64,000 bases of DNA, taken from contig JAZGTH010000008.1 of assembly GCA_036877525.1 (NCBI GenBank), positions 3,810,001 through 3,874,000 on the forward strand, read 5' to 3'. The stretch is from Chromobotia macracanthus (lineage: Eukaryota > Chordata > Actinopteri > Cypriniformes > Botiidae). The notes under the pieces were generated by a model, which had not been told where the DNA came from, made no database searches, and saw nothing but the letters and a program-made list of their open reading frames with translations. A program made the translations under genes and the position numbers. This document shows positions 25,701 through 37,383 of this stretch, piece by piece (position 1 is the first letter of the stretch; the number at the start of each line of letters is the position of its first letter).

Positions 25701-28700
25701 GAGTAAGGCACTTAAACCCAGATTGCTTTATCTGGGTCTAACCCTGTTATTCACTTGCCTAGACTTTTTCCCTGTGATTCATAGTGGAAGCTGGTTGTTT
25801 TGCTGGTGGAAATAAATGTTTATAAAATAAAAGTCACGTACTTAAACTAAAATACAATACAATATACAATAAAAAATACTACAAAATATTATATAAATGT
25901 ATATGAGTAAAATATATATATGTACTCACAAAAAAAATTATATATTTGTGTCTCTTTAAAAAAGGTCTAATGGCATGCATTGTTTTGATTCAAAGTCTTG
26001 TTTGCCGCATATATTTCTTCTTAGTATGAATATGTTTTAAATCATGGATATAACCAACAAAAATAAGAAAATAACTAACATCCAATCCAAACAGAATAGA
26101 AAGTGACAATTCAGACTGACACTACAGAAATGCAAGGCATCCTGGTATGTCAGCTGGTTTGTGCTGTCTGAGCTGACAACAGTAGAAGACTGGATGGCCC
26201 ACAATCTCTCCAGACATTTGGGTTTCTTATGAGGCAGCGTTTTGCCTCCCACAGCAGAACATCTGCAATCTGAAGAGAGAACTGTAGACCTTCTCCCTAA
26301 ACGACACCAAATGTTTTTTCAGAGTTTTCAGAAACAAAACACAAATCATCACAGTGGTTACTAGGGATGGGCTTGCCAAAGTCCTACATTATGATGATAT
26401 GAGTAATTCAGTGCTAGGTTGTGACATTGCTCGGCAACTGTACTTTGCATCCCATTGTGCCTAACAACACCACTTAATAACAATTTCTTCCTCGTCTTGA
26501 CTTGTTTGGGACACGTTCCACCTATCGTACATCTCGTGTGCATATCCTGAAGCAGTCCTGCCTGTCTATTGGCACGCAAATATGTCTACCACGGTTTTAA
26601 TGCTGCAGCAAAAAATCTGTTGACACATTTCTGTCATCATACCATCCAGTCCTATTGGTTATCTTATACAGGGGGCATGTCCTTTGTACATTTCAGAGTA
26701 CAACAGATTTAGCTATTGAAATAGTTTGACTTGTGGATGCTCTGTTCTGTCTCACTCTTAAACTGTCTAGCTGCTTTTTGCTGCAAGGCAGTTTGAACCA
26801 TGAAACCATAACGATGTTGAGCCATTGTACCCTAATTCAGAAGCTTATCTCAGCAATAATGATTCTATGCTCTCAGATAGCATTTTCACATCATGTCTTA
26901 ATGAATGCAGCTGTGTTTGAATTCAATGGTTAAACTATAACTTGTCATTTAAAGAGATAAGAACTTTATATAAGAAATGCTTCAGCACATCCAGGTCAAA
27001 ATGGTTTTACTCACCCTTATGTGGTTCCAGTCTTCTGAAGTCATTTTGGTCTTTTGTTTGATAAAAAGACCAAAATGTAAGTAATTTCTCCCTAAAAATT
27101 TTATTCTTCTCGCTTCAAAATTAAATATGCCATCTCTTCCTCAGAACATAAGAATGACAAACGTCAACAGTTCTTGCATGTTGTAACTTGCCATTGACCA
27201 AATGATCATATGCATTGACATCATTGCTATTTTTGAATTGGGATGAGAGCTTTTTTATTACTATTTTGAGGTGAACTGTCCCTTTAAGAGATTATAAGGT
27301 CTTTCATATATACAGAGGCGCTGTGCTCTGTATGAAGTTATGTTATTGAGCGGTACATTTGGAGAAACAGCAGGGATGACTAGGCTTCTGTTGTTTTACA
27401 TCTGTTCTGCACCAAGCCAGGAGGGTTTGTATGTGGGTGTGTTTATGTCTGGGTGTACATATTCCCCCCCCCCCCCCCCCCAAAACCAGTGGCGCGTTCT
27501 GACATACCGCCACTAATTAACACCCACTAGCACAGCCTCTAATTATCTGGCAGCAGGCTAAATTAATTACTTTCTGCTGTAACATACCTGCCATAATTCA
27601 CTCTAGCCCACAATGCAAAATTATTTAGTACAGGCAGATTTGATTTTGTTCATTACATGCACATTGTAATACACATCCTGTTTTTAGTAAAGTGGCAAAG
27701 TTGGTTTCCTTCATAAACTAATCAACTCTTGAGAACAGATTCTGTAAATCTCTTGACATTTTGAAGTAATGTTTGCCGTGTGGTTAAATTTTAGTCTCTG
27801 ACTAAAACTAATTCATTGCCTGAATTATTGAAAAAAAAATCACTGACGCAAACAATGATTATTTATTTAACAGTTTACAAACAATAATGTTTTTGAAACA
27901 GACAGATATGAGTTTTTCAATTTCATGCTAATAAGCAATCCCTGATATGTATTGTTGCTAATGTCAGTAGGTGACCGAAAAATGTTCCTGATCTAAGCTG
28001 TTCTGTTAATGAGTTTCATTTATTATTTGTAATTCTTGCACATCTTCATTTAATTTTTTACACTTAACCAACAGAAATGAACCTGCAGTGGAAACTGCCT
28101 GGAGTTAAACATACATGTTTAATAGCTCACTGTATTTCAACTGTTACATGAAGCATGCTTTGTTAATTTTTTTATGAGTCATCCAAAGTAACTTAGAGAA
28201 GTTTTCCTCCCTGTTCGGGTGTCCTTGTAAAGGCTTTGATTGTCACAGACTCAAACTTCTGAGCTACAGTTCTCAGCCTGGCTTAAGATGCAGAAAATTG
28301 CCAATTTCTTGGTGGAGATTACAGTTCAGAGCGAGGCTAGCTCATCAGCAGAAACCACGTAAAGCTGCATATCTAATCGCATTAATGCCCGCTGCTGGTG
28401 TAGCCCACCAATAAAAATGGCAGAGAGAAACATGATGTTGAAAAGGTCATCTAGATATTTAGATGCAGTGCAAGACGTTTTTATGGATCACAAATCTATG
28501 ATTAAAAAAATTGGATTGCTGCAAAATTGTATTTCAGCTTGCTCTTGGCTTCATTTTTAACAGAAATCCCTAAGTGACCCACAAACGTTGGCAGGAAAAT
28601 TATGGATAAAAATGTGAATGCAAATAAATATTTAGCAACATTTTTACACTGTTGGTGGATGCTTCTGTCCAAAGCAACAGTTCATCTTCCCAAGGGATTG

Positions 28701-31700
28701 AACCTATGACCTTGGAGTTGTTAGCTCAACTGGTAGAGCAAGGTTCTATAGGAACTCCTTGTTTGTCTCTTGCACACTTATAGGTAATTATGAGTAATAA
28801 ACAAACTAATTAATTAGGCATCAGTGCAGTGTTTTTAATGCCATTGGGTTTTATAATGAATGCAAGTATTTGATATGCTTAGCTGTGCTGCAGCTGCAGT
28901 ACACCCAACTGAAGAACTGTGAGATCTTACTCAGCTTGACGCCTCTTAAGATTCCATCACATCTCCTGCTGAGCTTGTGTTTGAAGCTGTGGTGAATCTC
29001 AGAAGCCTTTCTATAACACTGCAATATCTCTGTAGTCTTTCACAGCTTGGCATCATGCCTTCTCTTATGTATAGGTTTCAATCTGTCATGCACATTAAAT
29101 GGTGTAATATCCAGATAATGCTGGTATTTAATTGTAAACTTAGCAAATAGTTTTCAGTCGTTTTAAATGACAGCATTTTAAGGGCAGTGGGTATCATTTG
29201 CTCACTTTCCATCACTAGCGCATCTAAAGTTAAGCACATAAAGCACTTAGCTGGGGGTGTTGTTTGGTAATAGGGCTGTAAATCGAACATCACATTACAA
29301 AAAGATGTAAAGAGTCTCAAAATATAAGTACATATTAATATTTTACGTGTGGCATCAATACATTAGATAGATACATCAATCCATATTGATGTATTGTTAC
29401 ACCCCTAGTTGTTACCGTTCTGTTGTGCATCTGCTTTCTAACGATAAGCTTGCTTTCTTTCTCCAGGCCTGAGCCCCACCCGAGGGGAGCTGTGCAGCAG
29501 CCCGACTCTTCTCTGCAGGAGCAAGATGAGGAGATCTTGGGCTCTGATGACGAGGAGCAGGAGGACCCTAACGATTACTGCAAGGGTATGAGTTCTGTGC
29601 TGATAGCACTGGGAGTCAGACAGACATTTTTAGCTCAAAAGAATATAATTATCTGTTGTTTTCTGTCCCTGCATACAGCAACAGCGCAGCCTCCATCTCT
29701 GTAAAACTGCATCTGTCACAAAAACATCCATAGTGATTTCGTTACTCACTTTTTAATTTTTGGTAGGAGGAATATTCCAGATTTCAACTTTAGGCATCAT
29801 TAATAAACTTCTAATACATGTCCTATGGGCTTAAAGTTGTCAGAAGAAGATATGGCTTCGACTTTGTAATTGCTCAAATCACATCAGTGAGAGTCTTATA
29901 ATTGGATTTACACCATGTTTAATGGTGCAGTTCCTCACAACTGAAAGATTTGAGCTGATTTAAAGTGATTTGAAGTGATGTTTCATTGCCAACATTGTTG
30001 TCTGCAAAAAATTGTTCCATAGGTGGTTATCACCATGTCAAAATAGGCGACCTGTTCAACGGACATTACCACGTGATCCGCAAGCTGGGATGGGGTCATT
30101 TTTCCACGGTTTGGCTTGCTTGGGACATACAGTATGTTTACTGCCAGCTTCTCTCAGCATTGTCTTACAGCAGTACTGCTGTTGTATTTGAAGTTAACAC
30201 TTGCATGTGGTTTGACTTGCAGAGTGAAGCGTTTTGTGGCCATGAAGGTGGTGAAGAGTGCAGAACACTACACAGAAACAGCACTTGATGAGATCAAGCT
30301 CCTGAGATCGGTGAGCTGCCATACAAACCATTCTGATCAATTATTCACAAGACCATTTAGTGTCAGATGTATCTGAGAATATGCCACAATGCGGTGGTGA
30401 AAGTCAGGTTTATCTGCACGGCCTGGGGAAAGCGATTTCCTAAATGTGCAACCTGTCAAGCTTTATCCTATAATAATCCAAAGAAAATGGTTTCAAACTG
30501 TTGAGTGTCTCACCCACAAAGGCTCTTAGAGTTATTTTTTACCTACCCATCTGGTCAATTCAGGTCAGGAACACGGACCAGAATGATCCCAGCAGGGAAA
30601 AAGTTGTGCAGTTACTGGACGACTTCAAGATCTCAGGCGTGAACGGAACCCGTATCCTTTCACACTGGTGGCCTTTTTCAAACACTGCACCAATATTCAC
30701 CCACATTGATCATTTCGCTGGGGATTCACAGGTGTTTATCTGGTAAACTCTGTCTGGGCTTCTGTATGGGGTGCAGTTCTCAGCTTCACCAGCTCAGTCT
30801 GCTGACCCACAGCTGTGGGACTCGGTGTCTTGCCCGGATTTGGCCAAACTTCCTCATTTATGGAGAACAGCTCATAATGAGCTGGAGCTCTCCGCTTTTA
30901 TTCTTTTGAGATCCATTCAGCATCATTTCCCTTTACTGTTTGCTGTCAGATGTGTGCATGGTGTTTGAAGTTCTTGGGCACCATCTGCTGAAATGGATTA
31001 TTAAGTCAAACTACCAGGGCCTGCCGCTGCCATGTGTCAAGAGCATCATCCGACAGGTTTGTTTTTTTGTGCTAAGAACAATTTATTCTTGTATTTAAAG
31101 AAGACTTGTTTTTTGGTTTATGTTTAAAATGTGTTTTTGTGTAGCATGGATGTGGTTTAAAGGTGCATCAATATAGTAATTTTGGCTGATACCAAAAGCT
31201 GCTAATTATTTTTATAATTTCTGATAACCAGGCTTATTCAGAATATACAAAAAGTTTTGCAAAGTCTCCACTCTTTAAATCCTCATCTGTTAAATATTAT
31301 GGCTAATTTTATTAAGCTTCCAGTTACCAATAAATGACTATCAACTTAATTTACTGAAGTTCATTTTACCATGTTTAATCCAATTTCCCCTAAATTCAGA
31401 GTGAAAAATGTTGAAGAAAAGTGAAAACATCCACAGAGTGAAAAAATCCACAGATTCCATCTAGAAATGTCTGATGATGTATTCTCTTTTACAGTAGGTA
31501 AAAAACATTACCAATTTTTTTTTCTGTGTAGGTTTTGCAAGGCCTGGATTATCTCCACACCAAGTGTAAGATCATTCACACTGATATAAAGCCAGAGAAC
31601 ATCCTGATGGATGTGAATGAGGCATATGTCAGGAGACTGGCTGCAGAAGCCACTGAGTGGCAGAAATCTGGAGCCCCGCCCCCTTCTGGCTCTGCAGGTG

Positions 31701-34700
31701 ATCAACTACTCTCAGATATACCAAAGCAGGATGTGTATTACGTAAAGGAACATTCAGGAATTAGATCTTATTTAAGTCACAGATATTGCATAACCTGAGG
31801 CACTTGCCCACAACTTGTAAGAGCTGTTGACTTGCTATTCCATGTATATAAGTAATTTTTGTTGTTAGTTCTATATCTAAAGAAAATAGAATGACTAGAA
31901 TAATTATGAAAAAGTCTTGGAAATTTATTGGTCAAAAGGTGTGAGGATCTTGTATTTAATCACATTTAGAGATCCGTCTATGTAGAGAACTTTTGAATAT
32001 TGGGCAATACACAATATCACTTACTAATGTGATTTGAACAGGAAACATGCTAAAAAGTATGCCAATATTTACATAAACAGTTGATAATGATATCAGTAAT
32101 GGTGTACTACAAAGAGCTTGTTTAGCTGTAACTCAGTAAGTTGATGACTTGTGCATTGTGGGTAGAGTCATTCACATTCAGTGACAGCTCAGCACAGAAC
32201 ATTTTAATTGATACATTATACAGAATGATGTGCAGTCTGTGAGATGAATCTAAATGTAGTGCAGTGACTCATACGCTTCTCCAAACAAGTGAAGGATGAC
32301 AAATTCCCATAGTTTGAATGTCTCCAGAGAAGCTCATGTGCACTGCCTTTGAACTCTCTCTGTGTATCATATGAAACATTTCCTCCTTTTATTGACGTTG
32401 ACAATGCACAACAGGAAACTTTCGATACTAAATTGTCTTCTCTTATCTTTCTCCACTGCAGTAAGTACAGCCCCAGTCCCAAAACAAGTGAGTGTTCTTT
32501 TACTTTTGTGCTGAGAACTCCTAACCCTAAGTATTACATTACATTATCCAAGCCTAGAGATATATAGAGAATATTATATAGAATTGGGGTTTGGCTCACC
32601 AATGAGCAAGCCACAAAAAAGCAAGCCTGGCATAGTGGTGAATTTAACCTGAGAAAGCACAACTTGTATCTTCTTAATTGTATTTTGTAATTGTTTTTAA
32701 TTGTACTGTGTTAATTGTGAAAAAAATTGTAATTTTTAGAATAGAAATTTAAATAAATATAAATATAAATTTTGCAGGTTTACATTTGGGGCCACTTGTA
32801 TTTTCTTAGTTGTTCTTAATTGTACTGTATTAATCAAATTTTTTTTGTAGAAATTTTGCATGTTTGCCTTTGCTGCCACTAGAAATGGCATCTTGCATTT
32901 TTGCAATGAATCATGGGAAAATGCAGCTGCCTGACCTTCTTCTCTAGATGGCAAAGATGTCGAAGAACAAAAAGAAAAAGATGAAGAAGAAACAGAAGCG
33001 TCAAGCTGAACTCCTGGAGAAGAGGATTCTGGAGACAGAGGGATTGGAGAAAGGACCTGAAGAAGGAGAAGACGAGGAAGAAGAAGAGACAGAAACACCC
33101 GACAGCACACCGTCTGTCCCCAGCAGTCAGACGCTACATGACATCACATCCGAGGCCTCACTGGGTGAGAGATAATCAATTGTGATATGGAGTCATTAAG
33201 ACCTTCATTATAACTGATATTTTATTGCTATTATGCAAACTTATTGAGTTGTGTCTTGGGACAATAATATCATAGAATCTGGGGGCTAATGACCATAACA
33301 TCAATTTACCTAAAAGCCAATTAGAGCACCTTAGGACCTGCATAATGTTGCCCTGGCAACCACACTATCACAGCAACAGCAAGATTTGCATTTACAAGCA
33401 CCACTCTTCTCATTTTCTTTATAAAATGTAAATTTTATGGAATGTGCTGCTTTTAATGATATCGTTATTGTAATTGGATGAGACAGCAAGTACTTTTGGT
33501 GATGTAAAGATCTCCAAAAAATTGCAGAATCCTCACTTCCTAAACATAATGTTCTTGGCATGTCTTAGTAGTTTTTAAAAATATATATGCTTTAAGCCAC
33601 TGTCCTCATCCATTATGACCCGTGTTGCTGCACTTGACAGTCCAACGTTATGATACATTAATAAATGTTTTAACTTGGAGGATGAATCTAAGTCAAAATT
33701 TTTCTACTGACCCTATTTCCACCCCAGATGGCATCTCAGATGGTTGGGCTCAGCTCAGAGGCACTGTCAACGGTCACATCAAGGGCCCGGAGGAGGAACA
33801 ACCCCAAGTTGGCAAACAGCAGGTGAAGGATGACACCCCCGTGAACCCTTACGACAGTGGCACAGAGGGGTCTGAGCCCACTAACCCTTATCCAGCATGC
33901 AGCAGCACAGAAGAAAAAGAGCCCAGACCTCAGTCTCCTGCTGCCACAGATGGTAATGGTCCTTTGATTTGTGGCATGGTTGAGTCACAGTGCCCTAGAG
34001 TGCAGGATCCAAAGGGCCCCACTGCGGAGCTGAACAGCTCCAGCACTGTTAAGGGTCCCAGAACAGAAATGGACCTCAACATGGAGGTGGACCCCAGCGC
34101 GCAGGTGGCCCCAGAGGAAGAGAGCCTGAAGGACGGTTAGTGTGGAGCCCCTTCTGGAGGAACGACCCTCCCTCTAATGCTTTGTGTGCACCTTACTAAC
34201 CTCTATCCGTCTCTTTCTGCTTTGCTCTCCTGCTGTGTGTTTTTCATTTGTGTTGATTGTTCACTTATAAACAGACATAAAACAATGTTTATGATGTAAC
34301 TCTGGTGTTAATTTTTAATTATTAATAAAATTGGAATTCCAGGGTTCCCACAGCCGTGAAAAACATGAATGAAAATGGCCGTGTTTTCCAGGCCTGTTAG
34401 AGATATGGAAATTAATGATCTCAGACTATGGCAAGTTTTCAAATGAATAAACTTGTATCTCTGTAGTGAATGTAGTATGCTCTGCGATAAAAAATACAAC
34501 ATACAGTTCGCTAGAGTTTGTTGGAATTGTGGAAATCCATTAAATAAAATGTTTTGGAACCATGAAATATTACTTTATTCAACAAATTGTTTGACTATCA
34601 GGTGAGACTTAAGCACACCTTTGACAATGCAATATATATTAATGTACTACAGCAAGCAGCCTACAGGAAAGTGAACTACTTGCTCAAATAATTGTTTATT

Positions 34701-37383
34701 CTCATCATTTTAATTGTTGATGTTCTGTGTCTGCTCTGTGTCATAGTGGCAAGTTACTGATCTAACAATTACTGATCTAATAATTAATCAGATAGTAGTT
34801 GTGAGATCAGTGTTTTGTTTGCTGGAGAACTTCATTCTCAAAGGCTCAATCTCTCTCCATGTCATGTTTCTTTCAGTTAGATTAGGCTGTTATTTCACTG
34901 CAGGGTATTTATCTGTTGCCAGGGTTCTAGCATCTTTGTTTTGATGGTCTTATTTTTCATGGCTGATATAGATTTACAGAGAGCTGCTGTATTAGACACA
35001 GTGTTCTGCAGGGCTTTGTGAAACAGAGTTTATTGAAGTTACACCAGAAACAGACTTCACAGGAGTCATTCTAGGATGTGTGTTTGTGTTATTGATTTTA
35101 AAACGATTTCGCTCTTTCTCAACAGCTAAGAGTGCAGCAGGGAACCTGCTGGTGAACCCTCTGGAGCCTCCAAACGCTGAGAAGATCAGGGTGAAGATTG
35201 CTGACCTGGGCAATGCATGCTGGGTGGTAAGGCTGACTGTTCTGCCACTCACACCATTCAGCATTTTAGGATGTTTTAGGTGTGCATACTGTAATTAGAC
35301 TTTACTGTACATGATTGATTAATTGATGGATTGATTTTAATACCCATGAGGATATTTTCAGCATGTCCACCTCTGCAAAAGAAGCCAGTTCTGCTTTACA
35401 TAACTCTTTGTTTGTCCTGATCAGCACAAACACTTCACAGATGATATCCAGACGAGGCAGTATCGCTCTCTGGAGGTGTTGATTGGAGCAGGATATGGAA
35501 CACCAGCAGACATCTGGAGCACAGCATGCATGGTGCGTTTAGCGATTGTTTTGTTTTTTTTGTTTGGCACAAAAGCAAAAAGGGACGGGAATGTCAGCAC
35601 ACATTTGATTCCAGTAATTTAATGTTTGCATATTGCTAAACACAAAAAACAATCAAATAGGCATAATACTTTGCTCACACAAATTAATACTTTTTGATAC
35701 TTCAATGAAAAAATGTTCTAAAAAGTTTTGTGTATGGGCCATTTTATGTTTATTCTTTCATTTTTGCTGATCACAATGTGTTCTGGGAATGTTTTCACTT
35801 CGAAGAATACATAAAAGCAATGGCATTTTCGAATTTGGCCAAAAGAAGGTATCTCTTTTAGAAGAAGCCTTCCTGCATGGGTAAGCAGCTCACTAGGGTT
35901 GAAAAGGGAGCAAATATCTGGTTAGACAGAAATCTCAGGTCATAGATTGTGACATGATTCCTCCATTGGCTTCTGCTCTCAAAGTGTTTCATTAAGTGCT
36001 GTTGACACCGGTCCCCTGGCCTCTTCTCTGCTGTGCAGTGCGCACACTTTGCACTTTTTTTAAACATTAAGACCAGATCCACAGAGAGAAGTTAAGCTCT
36101 GTATCAGCATTTAAAGCCCGCTGCGTAACAAAAGACTCTTGCAAGCTGCACTGTCACCTCCAGCAGGCTTGAGTTTGTTCAGGGGTGAGAAGGTTGGTTT
36201 GGCTTTTCAGATAGCTGCCTACCGCCTAGGGAATACGATGATATTAGGATTGTGATGTCCCTACACACACATACACACAAATTTGTGCTCTATGTCTCGG
36301 TGTGTCTTTTGCAGGCATTCGAGCTGGCGACAGGAGATTACCTTTTCGAGCCTCACTCTGGAGAGGATTATTCCAGAGATGAAGGTAGTTATTCTTTCAC
36401 AGGTTGATTCTGCCCACACATTTAGTTTCTGCAGGCCGTCAGCAATTCAAGATGTGCCAGTCAGTTCAGCACAAAACCACAAGCCATACGCAAAACATCA
36501 GTGTCTGGAAAACAAATCACATTGTGCTTGTTTGTTAGCACTTGAACGAGAGACATTAAGGTTTATTAATGATGCCCATCGTGTCCTCCTCACAGTCACT
36601 GTGTAATATTTGCACAGGGGAGAGAATTTGCTGGAGAGGTCATGACCTCTGTTAGGTTTTAACCTGAAGCCCCATTCTAGATGACTGACCTTACAATTTT
36701 AGTTGACCAATTGAAATTTTGGTCAACTACTACCAAAATTTTTGTTTCAAAGTTTTCTTGAAGTCTGATGTATCTTTTTTTGTGGACAGATCACATTGCA
36801 TTGATCATCGAGCTGCTAGGGAAAATTCCACGGAAACTCATCGTGAACGGCAAATATTCCAAGGAATTTTTCACCAAGAAAGGTATGGCTGTCACTGGAC
36901 TTTTTACAGGAGTGATTGCTCAGCTAATGTTTCTCACTTACTTCATGAACTTGCTTGCAGTGTTTATTAGGCTTGTGTGAACATTATAGTCTGACGAAAG
37001 AGGTATGTTGAATGCTTCCATTGTTAGGTATGGCTATACATTTTAGCTGAATTTAGCCTGGCTACGTTTGTCATGGTTTAAAACCCTCCCTTTAACCAAG
37101 GTAAAATTACTGTAATGCACAACTTTAGGTGATTTTTTTTTTTTTTGTTGCTCATATTGCATTTGTGTTTGTATTGCATTTATGTTTGTTAATGTAAGGT
37201 GACCTGAGGCACATCACCAAGCTGAAGCCGTGGGGTTTGCTGGACGTGCTGGTGGATAAGTATGAGTGGTCCCGAGAGGAAGCCCAGAATTTTAGCGACT
37301 TCCTCCTGCCCATGCTGGACCTTGTCTCAGAGAAAAGGGCCACAGCAGCTGAGTGCCTCCGACATCCCTGGATCACCTCCTAG
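15810..37383 (+). CDS. srpk1: SR-protein-specific kinase 1 (srpk1), complete, 16 exons
   Basis: Phosphorylates RS domains of SR splicing factors and so controls their nuclear import. Exons: 15810-15822, 16687-16741, 29467-29585, 30023-30131, 30223-30310, 30564-30651, 30950-31056, 31532-31697, 32462-32487, 32948-33164, 33728-34135, 35126-35226, 35425-35532, 36315-36384, 36790-36882, 37199-37383. They total 1953 nt with consistent phases, giving 650 residues (human 655). The N-terminus MERKVLALQARKKRTK matches human SRPK1, as does EEILGSDDEEQEDPNDYCKG. The catalytic lysine is in FVAMKVVKS, the catalytic loop is the SRPK-type HTDIKPEN, and DLG in IADLGNACW replaces DFG. A lysine-rich, acidic spacer (exons 9-11, about residues 249-465) splits the kinase lobes and is poorly conserved. 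The protein ends RHPWITS. Its match to SRPK1 in the NDPSREKVVQLLDDFKISGV stretch excludes SRPK2 and SRPK3. The ATG has A at -3 and G at +4. Confidence 0.97.
16942..17245. mobile_element. short non-autonomous DNA transposon, about 304 bp
   Basis: The left end TAAAGGCAGGGTAGGTGATT and the right end, read on the opposite strand as TTAAAGGTAGGGTTGGC, form imperfect terminal inverted repeats. No coding capacity is seen. This end sequence is typical of abundant teleost miniature elements. Confidence 0.65.
18203..18273 (+). CDS. srpk1: candidate alternative first exon of srpk1 (24-residue N-terminus)
   Basis: From an ATG with G at -3 the frame reads MWLLDWIVSLNTAVVKLATS then LRC plus two bases (AA), followed by a consensus GTGAGT donor. 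The phase (2) equals that of srpk1 exon 2, so splicing to exon 3 (29467) gives a lysine and then PEPHPRG in frame. The upstream 150 bases are locally GC-richer. The peptide is hydrophobic/amphipathic, quite unlike the basic MERK form. SRPK2 is known to use alternative first exons joining at the same PEP boundary. Expression is not shown by sequence. Confidence 0.5.
18288..18478. repeat. (TG)n microsatellite with CC interruptions
   Basis: About 190 bases of TG repeats broken at intervals by CC and TC, giving a higher-order TGTGTGTGTGCC unit. It starts about 15 bases after the candidate srpk1 first-exon donor at 18274. The open frames across it are artefacts of the repeat. Confidence 0.95.
20453..20575 (+). 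mobile_element. tRNA-derived SINE, 3' part
   Basis: It contains GGGTTCAACTCCC (B box) and then CACATATTGATAAAATGTAG and the tail AGTAAAAGCATCTGCCAAAT. This is the same family as the copy at 45330-45481; the A-box end is missing or diverged. Confidence 0.65.
21505..22199. mobile_element. non-autonomous DNA transposon with TTAAAGGG(G)TCATGA ends, about 695 bp
   Basis: The left end TTAAAGGGCTCATGAACT and the inverted right end TTAAAGGGGTCATGAACTTA are near-identical terminal inverted repeats. TTAA at the tips suggests a piggyBac-type target preference. No transposase is seen. It carries the 21-bp triplicate at 21672-21734. Confidence 0.7.
21672..21734. repeat. 21-bp unit in three tandem copies
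   Basis: The first two copies are identical and contain TTATTGGGTAACAGGTACAT. The third differs at a few bases. The array sits inside the 21505-22199 transposon. Confidence 0.85.
22630..22845 (+). promoter_or_regulatory. candidate internal srpk1 promoter and 5' UTR
   Basis: A CCAAT box (CCAATCA, 22665-22671) sits in a GC-rich stretch with a GGGAGGGAAGGGGTGGG run. A long GA-rich purine tract (about 22727-22758) and then the candidate exon at 22846 follow. This arrangement resembles a TATA-less promoter. A possible donor (GGTGAGTGG near 22760) could remove part of the leader. Functional status is inferred. Confidence 0.4.
22846..22910 (+). CDS. srpk1: candidate second alternative first exon of srpk1 (22-residue N-terminus)
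   Basis: The frame reads MACQPQSPSLALSLMGIRAS then C plus AG, and ends at a perfect donor AG/GTAAGA. The phase is 2, so joining to exon 3 gives R-PEPHPRG. This resembles the known SRPK2 form MSVNSEKSSSSER joined to PEPQQK. A CCAAT box and purine-rich leader precede it. The ATG context is weak (T at -3, G at +4). An upstream ORF starting near 22769 ends before it. Confidence 0.5.
27005..27288. mobile_element. DNA transposon fragment of the GTTCACC family
   Basis: It contains TTTTACTCACCCTTATGTGG internally and ends GAGGTGAACTGTCCCTTTAA, the inverse of the AAAGGGATAGTTCACC end seen elsewhere in the window. The left end is indistinct. Confidence 0.5.
27464..27481. repeat. 18-base C homopolymer
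   Basis: An uninterrupted run of C, followed by CAAAACC. True length in the genome is uncertain because such runs are prone to sequencing error. Confidence 0.9.
28640..28755 (-). mobile_element. tRNA-derived SINE fragment
   Basis: On the - strand it carries GGTTCAATCCC and the tail CTTTGGACAGAAGCATCCAC of the same SINE family. The opposite strand shows TAGCTCAACTGGTAGAGCA, so the tRNA head appears in a mixed orientation, perhaps from rearrangement or a different source tRNA. Confidence 0.5.
29271..29408. mobile_element. hAT-like miniature element just upstream of srpk1 exon 3
   Basis: The left end TAGGGCTGTAAATCGA and the right end TTACACCCCTAG are imperfect inverted repeats of about 11 bases, of the CTAGGGGTGTAA type common in fish. 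It is about 138 bp long, has no ORF, and ends 58 bases before exon 3. Confidence 0.55.
34136..35125 (+). other. srpk1 intron 11
   Basis: AT-rich intron between the spacer exon and the exon that opens the second kinase lobe. It includes a short direct repeat of TACTGATCTAA around 34756-34780. No exon or element is otherwise supported. Confidence 0.5.

Larger units (their letters stand above)
16742..29466 (+). other. srpk1 intron 2 (12.7 kb)
   Basis: This long first-part intron lies between exon 2 (ends phase 2) and exon 3. It carries two candidate alternative first exons (18203-18273 and 22846-22910), transposons at 16942-17245, 21505-22199, 27005-27288 and 29271-29408, SINE fragments near 20453-20575 and 28640-28755, the (TG)n tract at 18288-18478, (CT)n near 19757-19795 and an 18-base C run at 27464-27481. 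No other gene is supported. Confidence 0.6.

Noticed and set aside
28711..28740. TAGCTCAACTGGTAGAGCA as a tRNA gene
   Set aside because: The A box matches but the rest does not fold as a tRNA. Its neighbours match the SINE family seen elsewhere in the window.
32736..33110. 124-codon Ser/Leu-rich frame on the - strand
   Set aside because: It is the antisense of the lysine- and glutamate-rich srpk1 exon 10 at 32948-33164.
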